26,407 nt of DNA from TMP-24 sp964600685 (GTDB lineage Bacteria > Pseudomonadota > Alphaproteobacteria > Rhodobacterales > Rhodobacteraceae). A program made the translations under genes and the position numbers. The stretch is from assembly GCA_964600685.1 (NCBI GenBank), contig CAZRKU010000041.1, positions 1-26,407 on the forward strand. Direction: 5' to 3'. The notes under the pieces were generated by a model. It was given only the letters and a program-made list of their open reading frames with translations. It did no database searches and was not told where the DNA came from. Positions 1 to 6,911 of the stretch are shown piece by piece. How positions within the stretch are numbered: the stretch's first letter is position 1; each line of letters starts with the position of its first letter.

Positions 1-2870
1 TCGTTGCCGTTTCCGCCGGTGATCGTATCGTTTCCGCGCCCGCCCTGGGCGAGGTTGCCGCCATCGCCCGTCGACAGCTGGTCATTGCCATCTCCGCCAA
101 AGAGCGTGTCATTCTGTCCGCCCCCTGACAAAGTGTCGTCGCCCGACCCGCCGTAGAGCAGATTGGCACCCTGTTCGCCCATCAAGAGATCATTGCCGGT
201 TCCGCCGTCAAGCGTGTCGTTCCCGTCACCCGACCAGAGCTTGTCGTCTGCATCGCCGCCATACATTTGGTCATGACCCGCCTGGCCGACGAGCGTGTCC
301 TGGCCACCGTCGCCATAAAGCACATCGTCCCCCAGATCGGCCCAGACGAGATCATTGCCATCCCCGCCACGGACCGTGTCAGCACCATCACCGCCCCAAA
401 ACTGGTCGGCCCCCGCACCCCCGTCCAGTTCGTCAGATCCCGCTTCGCCCCAGAGACTGTCGTTGTCGTCCCCGCCATGCAGCGTATCGTTGCCGACGCC
501 GGCCCAGAGGCGGTCGCTGCCGCCGCCGCCGTCGAGAAGGTCATTGCCGGCTTCCCCGACCGGCGTGTCATCGCCTGCCCCGCCGTAAAGCATGTCGTCG
601 CCGTCCCCGCCCCAGAGGAGATCCACGCCTGTGCCGCCCTGAAGGTCGTCCGTGCCAGCCTCGCCCCACAGCGTGTCATTGCCGTCTCCGCCAAGAAGCG
701 TGTCATTGCCCGCCCCAGCCCAGAGCCGGTCGTCGCCCGCACCGCCATCAAGCAGGTCGTTGCCAAGGCCCCCGACCGGAGTGTCATTCTGCGCCCCGCC
801 GAAGAGAGCGTCATCGCCGTCCCCCCCCCAGAGCAGGTCCGCCCCTGCACCACCCTGAAGGTCGTCCGAACCGGCTTCGCCCCACAACGTGTCATTGTCG
901 TCGCCACCAAGGAGCGTATCATTCCCGTCGCCTGCCCAAAGCCGGTCCTGCCCGCTGCCGCCGTCCATCGCATCGTTGCCTGTGCTGCCCACGGGCGTGT
1001 CGTTGCCGGCTCCGCCGAAGATGACATCGTCACCCTCGTCGCCCCAAAGCACATCCTGCCCGTCACCTCCGAAAATGCTGTCATTGTCCGGCCCGCCATA
1101 GGCGCGGTCGTCACCCCCGCCACCATCAAGGCTGTCGTTCCCGGCGCCGCCCTCCAGCAAGTCGTTCCCGGTGCCGCCCAGAAGCCGGTCGGCACCCCCG
1201 GCACCCCGCAGGCTGTCGATGCCGTCGCCCCCGTCCAGCACGTCGTCGCCGGTGTTTCCCGTCAGGCTGTCGTTGCCAAGAAGTCCGATCAATGTCGTTG
1301 GCTGGCTCGGCGCGGTCAGGTTGTCGTTCGCGCTGCTGCCGAGTTCGACCTGCGTGGTGGTCGTGGGCGCATAACGCGTCAGGCGCAGCATCTGCGACTG
1401 GGCAAAGGCCGTGGCAGAGATCGGGTTGCCGTCGAAGCTCTCGATCTGGATCGTCGTGGCACCGAAGCTGATCAGCGCCCCGGTCGCCGTCGAGGTGATC
1501 GAAAGCTGGCCGACGTTGCGCAGCATCGGGAAGGCGGTCAGGTCCAGCCGGTCGACGCCAACCTGGTAGTCGCCGATCATGATTGCGCCCGAAGCGGGCG
1601 ACAGGATGAACAGATCGCTGCCCGCGCCGCCAAACAGTGTCGCGGTGACGCCGGCACCGCCGCCCACGATCAGATCGTCGCCGGCACCGCCGTAGATCGC
1701 AGTCGTGGAAGTCCCGGCACAGAGCAGATCATTCGCGCCGGTTCCCGTCTGAACGCCGGGGGTGCGGAACAGTGTCGTGCCGATCGGCCCGAGCGACAGG
1801 TCGAGCTGCGTGATCCCCGGCTCGGTGGCACTTGCGGCAAACAGTTGCACGCGCCCGCCGACCTGCGCCACGGCGATCGAGGTCACATCGGCCAGGCTGG
1901 TGGCCGCCGTGTCGGCGATCGACATGACCTGGACAAGCCGGCCATCCGGCAGCAGGGCCATTACTTCGACCCCGTCATCCGCGCCACCTGCAAAGACGAA
2001 CACCTGTCCGCCGGTTTCCAGGGTGGCCAGCGCCGTTGCGCCGCTGAACCGTGTCCCGAGATCGTCGACCACATGATCCGCTTCGTACAGCCGCCCGCCC
2101 GGCAAAAGCCGGAAGGTGGACAGCGACGAGCTTTCGGACGCCGCGACGATCACGTAGGTCAGGCCCTGGATCGTCACTGTCGCGACGTCGGTGGGTTTGG
2201 AAAAGCCGATGCCGAAGTCGACCGCCACCTGATCCGCCAGGGCAAGCGCGCCGCTGCCGTCTATGGCATAGGTGGAAACCATGTTGCCTGCCGCCGAGGC
2301 CGTCACCAGATAGCTGCCGGAGCCTGTGCCGCCGACGGCCATCGCATCAAGGTCCGGCCCGCTGGTGGCGGGGACGGCTCCCGGAACCGGTGTGAGTGCG
2401 CCATTGTCCTGCAAACGGTAGCCAAGCGGCACCGACGATCCCTGCGGGGCGAGATAGATGACATTGGTGCCGCCGACGGAAAATCCGGCAACGGCACTCG
2501 GGTCGATGAACAGGGGGTTGTTGAGCGGTGAACCGAACCCGCTGGCACCAAGACCATAGCTGGCCCATCCCCAGGGTTCCAGCCCGGCCGCGACCAGATT
2601 GGCACCGGTTCCCGTGATGACGGGCAGGACCACGATTTCGGGCCGGCTGCCGGGCCCGACCACCGCAGAGTAACCTTGCAGCGCCACAAGCCCGGCCGGA
2701 CCCGAGGGGGCCGACAGGTCATAGAGAGCATAACCTGCGCCCGGCCCGGGACGAGCGCTTGTGACAAGCCGCGCCTGGCCGTCAATCCAGACGACATCCA
2801 GGTCGGTCACGTTGGTTGAAAAGGTGGGGTTGGCGGTGCCAAGCAGACCGGCAACAGAAAAACTGGGCAA
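1..2870 (-). CDS. RTX-type calcium-binding secreted protein, partial (C-terminus beyond left edge)
   Basis: This gene reads leftward and is cut by the window edge after 956 codons. The first ~370 residues are Gly/Ala/Val-rich beta-type sequence that I cannot assign to a family. From about residue 378 on there are many nonapeptides of the GGxGxDxLxG type, the calcium-binding beta-roll of RTX proteins. These proteins usually leave the cell by a type I (ABC/MFP/TolC) route with an uncleaved C-terminal signal, which would lie outside the window; no N-terminal signal peptide is seen. About residues 423-490 hold a GDYQVGVDRLDL module like the one that often closes RTX regions, but here it sits before the main repeat array. 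The only fitting start is TTG at 2870: an in-frame TAA lies at 2907-2909 and GGGAGG stands 6 bases upstream of the TTG. Family is certain; exact role (adhesin, matrix protein, enzyme carrier) is unknown. Confidence 0.88.
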   Translation of the reverse strand, partial: MPSFSVAGLLGTANPTFSTNVTDLDVVWIDGQARLVTSARPGPGAGYALYDLSAPSGPAGLVALQGYSAVVGPGSRPEIVVLPVITGTGANLVAAGLEPWGWASYGLGASGFGSPLNNPLFIDPSAVAGFSVGGTNVIYLAPQGSSVPLGYRLQDNGALTPVPGAVPATSGPDLDAMAVGGTGSGSYLVTASAAGNMVSTYAIDGSGALALADQVAVDFGIGFSKPTDVATVTIQGLTYVIVAASESSSLSTFRLLPGGRLYEADHVVDDLGTRFSGATALATLETGGQVFVFAGGADDGVEVMALLPDGRLVQVMSIADTAATSLADVTSIAVAQVGGRVQLFAASATEPGITQLDLSLGPIGTTLFRTPGVQTGTGANDLLCAGTSTTAIYGGAGDDLIVGGGAGVTATLFGGAGSDLFILSPASGAIMIGDYQVGVDRLDLTAFPMLRNVGQLSITSTATGALISFGATTIQIESFDGNPISATAFAQSQMLRLTRYAPTTTTQVELGSSANDNLTAPSQPTTLIGLLGNDSLTGNTGDDVLDGGDGIDSLRGAGGADRLLGGTGNDLLEGGAGNDSLDGGGGDDRAYGGPDNDSIFGGDGQDVLWGDEGDDVIFGGAGNDTPVGSTGNDAMDGGSGQDRLWAGDGNDTLLGGDDNDTLWGEAGSDDLQGGAGADLLWGGDGDDALFGGAQNDTPVGGLGNDLLDGGAGDDRLWAGAGNDTLLGGDGNDTLWGEAGTDDLQGGTGVDLLWGGDGDDMLYGGAGDDTPVGEAGNDLLDGGGGSDRLWAGVGNDTLHGGDDNDSLWGEAGSDELDGGAGADQFWGGDGADTVRGGDGNDLVWADLGDDVLYGDGGQDTLVGQAGHDQMYGGDADDKLWSGDGNDTLDGGTGNDLLMGEQGANLLYGGSGDDTLSGGGQNDTLFGGDGNDQLSTGDGGNLAQGGRGNDTITGGNGN
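357..1004 (-). repeat. Three tandem 216-bp higher-order repeats inside the RTX gene
   Basis: Within the nonapeptide array the coding sequence repeats with a period of 216 bp (8 nonapeptides, 72 residues): copies at about 1004-789, 788-573 and 572-357. Each copy opens with (N/D)DTPVG, where a proline replaces the usual leucine, then runs through DRLWAG, NDTL(L/H)GG, LWGEAG, D(D/E)L and WGGDG units. Landmarks such as GTGTC on the plus strand (565, 781, 997) fall exactly 216 bases apart. Confidence 0.9.
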
Positions 2871-2876
2871 GCTGAC

Positions 2877-2906
2877 CCTCCCGATCTGGCGCTGCGGATC
2901 GGGAGG
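2877..2906 (-). promoter_or_regulatory. Hairpin that covers the ribosome binding site of the RTX gene
   Basis: CCTCCCGATC (2877-2886) and GATCGGGAGG (2897-2906) form a perfect 10-bp inverted repeat with a 10-base loop. Read as minus-strand mRNA, the 3' arm contains the GGGAGG that serves the TTG start at 2870, and the 5' arm is its anti-Shine-Dalgarno complement. No T-run follows on either strand, so it does not look like an intrinsic terminator. A control of translation is inferred, not shown. Confidence 0.6.
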
Positions 2907-2944
2907 TTAAGTGCCGGGCCTTAAGGCTTCGCAAATAGGCGCGG

Positions 2945-3430
2945 TCAGGCGGCCTCGGCCAGCAGCCGGTTCAGATCCAGCCGTTCGGTGGTCATCGTGA
3001 GATTGCCCCCGGCGTCGCGTGGCCATTCGGCTTCGTCCCGATCGCGATAAAGTTCCACACCATTGCCGTCCGGGTCGCGCAGGTAGATCGCCTCGCTGAC
3101 GCCATGGTCGGACGCGCCCTCAAGCGCCCAGCCCGCATCGACGACGGATTTCAGCACCTGCGCCAACGCGGCCCGCGAAGGATAAAGGATCGCGGTGTGA
3201 TAGAGGCCGGTCGTTCCCGGCGCCGGCGGCTGGCCGCCCTTGCTCTCCCAGGTGTTCAGGCCGATGTGGTGATGATAGCCACCCGCCGAGACGAAGGCAG
3301 CCTGTCCGCCATAGCGCTGCATCAGCCGCATCCCGAGGATGTCGCAGTAAAAGGCCAGGGCGCGATCCAGGTCGGCGACCTTGAGGTGAACGTGGCCGAT
3401 GCGGGTTCCGGCCGGGGCTTCGTAGCTCAT
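2945..3430 (-). CDS. VOC family protein (glyoxalase / extradiol dioxygenase fold, CatE-like)
   Basis: A 161-residue protein with the paired beta-alpha-beta-beta-beta modules of the vicinal oxygen chelate superfamily. Visible landmarks are GHVHLKVADLDRALAFY near the N-terminus, YHHHIGLNTW at mid-length, YHTAILYP at the start of the second module and LRDPDGNGVELY near the C-terminus; the His in the first two and the Glu of GVELY are the usual metal ligands. It resembles CatE-type ring-cleavage or glyoxalase-like enzymes, but the substrate cannot be read from sequence. The start at 3430 is chosen because GGAG lies 6 bases upstream; an in-frame ATG at 3442 is possible, and the longer reading frame to 3523 has no ribosome binding site. 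It lies between trpS and the RTX gene on the same strand, with a candidate promoter of its own. Confidence 0.85.
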   Translation of the reverse strand: MSYEAPAGTRIGHVHLKVADLDRALAFYCDILGMRLMQRYGGQAAFVSAGGYHHHIGLNTWESKGGQPPAPGTTGLYHTAILYPSRAALAQVLKSVVDAGWALEGASDHGVSEAIYLRDPDGNGVELYRDRDEAEWPRDAGGNLTMTTERLDLNRLLAEAA

Positions 3431-3457
3431 CGGAGTCTCCATGTTTGGGTTGCCCCC

Positions 3458-3485
3458 AACATAGAGCCTCTGCGCCCAAGCGCAA
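3458..3485 (-). promoter_or_regulatory. Candidate sigma70-type promoter of the VOC gene
   Basis: On the minus strand TTGCGC (3485-3480) and TATGTT (3463-3458) are separated by 16 bases, upstream of the VOC start at 3430. The match is moderate, and it is supported only by position. Confidence 0.3.
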
Positions 3486-3508
3486 AGACTGCACGCACGC
3501 ATGTTTTT

Positions 3509-3524
3509 TGTGCGTTGGCGCACA
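3509..3524. promoter_or_regulatory. Operator-like dyad TGTGCG-N4-CGCACA
   Basis: A perfect 6-bp inverted repeat with a 4-base centre lies between the trpS stop and the candidate VOC promoter, about two helical turns upstream of the -35 element. On the minus strand it is followed by A's rather than T's, so it is not a normal terminator for trpS. A regulator site is an inference. Confidence 0.35.
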
Positions 3525-3541
3525 TGGACGCCAGTCTGACG

Positions 3542-4576
3542 TCATTTTTGCCGGGAACGGATCATCCCGACAATATCAAGGGTCCGGGCGAGGATCGGCT
3601 GGGCGAGTGCGTCCGCGCGGTCGGCACCATCCCCGAGAATCCGGTCAATCTCGGCCGGGTCGGCCATCAGGCGTTTCATCTCGGTCGCAATCGGCGACAG
3701 TTTGGCCACCGCCAGATCGGCAAGTGCGGGCTTGAAGGCGCCGAAACCCTGGCCGGCATACTGAGTGATGACCTGCGCGGGCGTCTGGTCAGACAGGGCT
3801 GCGTAGATATTGACCAGATTGCGCGCGTCGGGCCGGTCTTTCAGACCAGCGACCGTCTCGGGCAGGGGTTCTGAGTCGCTCTTCGCCTTGCGGAACTTCT
3901 GGGCGATCATGTCGGCATCGTCGGTCAGGTTGATGCGGCTTGCGTCCGACGGGTCGGACTTCGACATTTTCTTGGTGCCGTCGCGCAAGGACATGATCCG
4001 AGTTGCGGCCCCTTCGATGACGGGTTCGGTGATCGGGAAGAATTCCACACCGTAGTCATGGTTGAACTTCGCCGCGATGTCGCGGGTCAGTTCCACATGC
4101 TGTTTCTGGTCCTCGCCCACCGGGACATGGGTCGCATGATAAAGCAGGATGTCGGCGGCCATCAGGCTGGGGTAGGCGTAAAGCCCAAGACTGGCGTTTT
4201 CGCTGTTCTTGCCCGCCTTGTCCTTGAACTGGGTCATGCGGTTCATCCAGCCCAGCCGCGCCACGCAGTTGAGGATCCAGCCAAGTTCGGCATGGGCCGA
4301 CACTTGCGACTGATTGAAGAGGATGGAGCGTTTCGGGTCGATCCCGGCCGCGATGAAACCCGCCGCCGCCTCGCGCGTCTGGTCGCGCAAGCGCGCCGGG
4401 TCTTGCCAGACGGTGATGGCATGCAGGTCGACCAGGCAATAGATCGTCTCGATCCCCTCGTTCTGCTTTTCGACGAACCTTTTCAGTGCCCCAAGGTAAT
4501 TGCCCAGCGTCAGCCCGCCCGACGGCTGGATCCCCGAGAAGATGCGGGGCGTAAATTTCGGCTTGGCGGCACTCAT
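3542..4576 (-). CDS. trpS: Tryptophan--tRNA ligase
   Basis: Charges tRNA-Trp with tryptophan in the cytoplasm (class Ic aminoacyl-tRNA synthetase). The 344-residue length is normal. The ATP-binding HIGH-like segment is seen as SGIQPSGGLTLGNYLGA at residues 14-30, and the KMSKS loop appears intact as KKMSKSDPSD near residues 200-210. The start at 4576 (MSAAKPKFTPRIF) has GGAG 7 bases upstream. The reading frame stays open much further upstream, but that extension crosses a plus-strand rhomboid gene and has no homology sense. trpS is followed on the same strand by the VOC gene. I recall glnD-murJ-trpS as a common alphaproteobacterial order; here an opposite-strand gene separates murJ and trpS. 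Confidence 0.97.
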   Translation of the reverse strand: MSAAKPKFTPRIFSGIQPSGGLTLGNYLGALKRFVEKQNEGIETIYCLVDLHAITVWQDPARLRDQTREAAAGFIAAGIDPKRSILFNQSQVSAHAELGWILNCVARLGWMNRMTQFKDKAGKNSENASLGLYAYPSLMAADILLYHATHVPVGEDQKQHVELTRDIAAKFNHDYGVEFFPITEPVIEGAATRIMSLRDGTKKMSKSDPSDASRINLTDDADMIAQKFRKAKSDSEPLPETVAGLKDRPDARNLVNIYAALSDQTPAQVITQYAGQGFGAFKPALADLAVAKLSPIATEMKRLMADPAEIDRILGDGADRADALAQPILARTLDIVGMIRSRQK

Positions 4577-4672
4577 CGCAAGGCTCCGGCTGGAAAAAGG
4601 CTCGCGCCTCGCGTATCGCATGGGTGAGGGGCGCGTCAACAAGCGCCCGGAACCCGAGGCGAGGGCTGACAT

Positions 4673-5359
4673 ATGCGCGACGGATTTAATGCCTCCCCCC
4701 TGAATCACGTGCCGCCGGTCGTCTGGCTGGTGCTTCTGCCGATCGTGGCGATGGAAATTGTGCTGAACGCGGGCACGCTGGGGGTGGCGGGCGGTGCAGG
4801 GGCGATCGGCTGGCGCGCCGATGCGATCCAGCGGTTTGCCCTGTCGCCGCTGATGCTGGACGAGATGGTCAAGATCGGGCGCTGGAACAGTGATTATGCG
4901 ATGCGGTTCCTGAGTTACGGCTTCGTTCACGCAAACTTCACCCATGCGCTCTTTGCGTCGGTCTTCATCCTGGCACTGGGCAAGATGGTGGCGGAGGTCT
5001 TCCGCCCCTGGGCCTTCCTCGCCATCTTCTTCGGGGCGGCGCTGGCAGGCGGGTTGGTCTATTCGGTGGTGCCGGGCATCCGGGCCGGGCTGATGGGCGG
5101 CTATCCGGCGGCCTACGGTCTGATCGGGGCGTTCACCTTCGTGATCTGGGCGCGGCTCGGGGCGCAGAACGCGCATCGGGCACGGGCCTTTTCGCTGATC
5201 GGCATGCTGATGGGTATTCAGCTGCTGTTCGGGCTGCTGTTCGGCGGCAGCCCGGACTGGATCGCCGATCTGGCGGGGTTTGCCGCCGGGTTCGGACTTT
5301 CGTTCTTCGTGGCGCCAGGCGGACCCGCGCATTTACTTGCCCGGCTGCGCCAGCGCTGA
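4673..5359 (+). CDS. Rhomboid-family integral membrane protein, catalytic residues apparently lost
   Basis: A 228-residue protein with about six hydrophobic segments. The TM2 signature is clear (FVHANFTHALFA, His86 and His91), as are the GxxG-type spacing of TM4 and the C-terminal AGFAAG helix. However, aligning GGYPAAYGLIG (142-152) with the GlpG motif GLSGVVYALMG puts Tyr144 where the nucleophilic Ser should be, and ADLAGFAAG puts Asp199 where the catalytic His should be. It is therefore more likely a pseudoprotease of the iRhom/derlin type than a working intramembrane protease, although databases will probably call it a rhomboid serine protease. Start at 4673 has GAGGG about 7 bases upstream. 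It is divergent from trpS (96-base gap) and convergent with murJ (7 bases between stops). Confidence 0.85.
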   Translation: MRDGFNASPLNHVPPVVWLVLLPIVAMEIVLNAGTLGVAGGAGAIGWRADAIQRFALSPLMLDEMVKIGRWNSDYAMRFLSYGFVHANFTHALFASVFILALGKMVAEVFRPWAFLAIFFGAALAGGLVYSVVPGIRAGLMGGYPAAYGLIGAFTFVIWARLGAQNAHRARAFSLIGMLMGIQLLFGLLFGGSPDWIADLAGFAAGFGLSFFVAPGGPAHLLARLRQR

Positions 5360-5366
5360 GCTGCGC

Positions 5367-6911
5367 TCACTGTCCGCGCGACAGGCCCGCACGGAAATCG
5401 GACAGGCGGAAGGCCCCTAGCGCAAAGGCGCACAGAACGTAGAAGCCAAGACCCGCCCCGCAAAGGATCGTGAGCGCCAGGTAACGCTGGCCTGGGGTGG
5501 AGAGTGCTCCGTCCAGCGCTGTCGCCATTGCCCACAGGAAAAGGCCCATGCTGGCAGATGCGATCAGGATGCGGGGCAGGCGCATGCGCATCCTGTCATC
5601 GGCGCGGGCGGCCTCTCCCATCGTCCGGCTGCCCCACCAGAGCTGGGCGACCATCGTCCAGCTGGAAATCGTGGTGCCGATTGCGGCGGCGATGAAGCCC
5701 AGGAAGGGCGCAAGGCTGATGGCAAGGACAGCATTCACCACCATGGAAAGCAGCGCGTAGTTGAACGGGGTCTTCGTATCTTCCCGCGCGAAATAAAGCG
5801 GTTGCAGCACCTTCTGCATGACGAAGGCGGGCAGCCCCGCACCATAGACCGCCAGCGTCAGCGCCGTGGGCCAGGTGTCCGCGGCGGTGAACTCGCCACG
5901 TTCATAAAGAACCGAGATCAGCGGCACCGGAATGACCATCAGCGCGACGGCGGCGGGCACGGTCAGGAAAAGCGCGAACTCGGTGGCGCGCGACAGGGCA
6001 TGGCGGCTGCCGGCCACATCATTCGCCTTCAGTCGCCGCGAAATGTCGGGCAGCAGAACGATGCCGATGGCAATGCCCACAACGCCCAGCGGAAGCTGGT
6101 AGAGCCGGTCGGCATAGCTGAGCCAGGCGATCGCGCCCTCGAAGTAGCTGCCGACTTGCCGCCCGACCAGCAGGTTCACCTGCACGACCCCGCCCGCCAG
6201 CACCGACGGCCCGGCGATGGCGACCAGACGGCGGATGTCGGTGGTGAAGCGCGGGCGGCGGAAGCGCAGCGGATAACCCATGCGCCAGGCGGCGAGCCAG
6301 ACCAGCGCAAGCTGCGCCATGCCGGTCAGGGGCGTCGACCAGGCGAGCGTCAGCCCCATGTCCCATCCCGCACGATGCGCATAGATCATCGCGAAGATGA
6401 AGATGATGTTCAGAAGAACCGGCGCACCTGCGGCGGCCACGAACCGGCCGCCCGCGTTCAGAAGACCCGACAGAAGCGCGGTCAGCGAGATGAAGAAGAT
6501 ATAGGGAAAGCTGATGTTTCCGTATTCAATGGCCAGTTCGAGCCGTGCGTCACCGGCAAATCCGCCCGCCATTGCAAGGACGAGCCAGCGCATTCCAAGC
6601 ATGGCCACCACCGAAAAGAGCGCGACGACGATGGCCAGCCCGGTGAACGCATCCTCGGCAAAGGCCCGCGCGTCCTCGCCCGCCTGCAGCTTTTTGGAAA
6701 ACATCGGCACGAAGGCGGTGTTGAAGGCGCCCTCGGCAAAGAAGCGACGGAACATGTTCGGCAGGGAAAAGGCCACCATGAAGGCTTCGGCGACCGGGCC
6801 GGTGCCCAGATAGTTCGCGGTCAGCACGTCGCGGGCAAAGCCCGCGATGCGGCTCAGAAGCGTCCAGGCCCCGACCGTCAGGAAGCCGCGCACCAGTCTG
6901 ATCGGTTTCAT
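5367..6911 (-). CDS. murJ: Lipid II flippase MurJ (MviN)
   Basis: Moves the undecaprenyl-linked peptidoglycan precursor lipid II across the inner membrane. The 514-residue, very hydrophobic protein begins with MKPIRLVRGFLTVGAWTLLS and carries the N-terminal signature RIAGFARDVLTANYLG and SLPNMFRRFFAEGAFNTAFVP, both diagnostic for MurJ/MviN; about 14 membrane helices fit the length. The arginines and GAFNTAFVP segment that line the central cavity in known family members are present. Its ATG overlaps the glnD stop in an ATGA arrangement (4 bases), indicating translational coupling within the lipoprotein-glnD-murJ series. The stop lies 7 bases from the stop of the oppositely oriented rhomboid gene. 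Confidence 0.97.
   Translation of the reverse strand: MKPIRLVRGFLTVGAWTLLSRIAGFARDVLTANYLGTGPVAEAFMVAFSLPNMFRRFFAEGAFNTAFVPMFSKKLQAGEDARAFAEDAFTGLAIVVALFSVVAMLGMRWLVLAMAGGFAGDARLELAIEYGNISFPYIFFISLTALLSGLLNAGGRFVAAAGAPVLLNIIFIFAMIYAHRAGWDMGLTLAWSTPLTGMAQLALVWLAAWRMGYPLRFRRPRFTTDIRRLVAIAGPSVLAGGVVQVNLLVGRQVGSYFEGAIAWLSYADRLYQLPLGVVGIAIGIVLLPDISRRLKANDVAGSRHALSRATEFALFLTVPAAVALMVIPVPLISVLYERGEFTAADTWPTALTLAVYGAGLPAFVMQKVLQPLYFAREDTKTPFNYALLSMVVNAVLAISLAPFLGFIAAAIGTTISSWTMVAQLWWGSRTMGEAARADDRMRMRLPRILIASASMGLFLWAMATALDGALSTPGQRYLALTILCGAGLGFYVLCAFALGAFRLSDFRAGLSRGQ

Noticed and set aside
267..2531. Long plus-strand open frame (754 codons) opposite the RTX gene
   Set aside because: It is low-complexity antisense of the repeat array, has no ribosome binding site or recognisable domain, and the minus frame gives clear RTX nonapeptides.
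2918..2927. Palindrome GCCTTAAGGC upstream of the RTX gene, and a TTAA-N10-TTAA pair at 2907-2924 considered as a CtrA box
   Set aside because: The spacing between the TTAA halves is 10, not 7, and TTAACCAT is not present; the short palindrome alone is not significant.
4577..5332. N-terminal extension of trpS by about 250 codons
   Set aside because: The extension is antisense to the rhomboid-like gene; TrpS starts normally at 4576 with a ribosome binding site.
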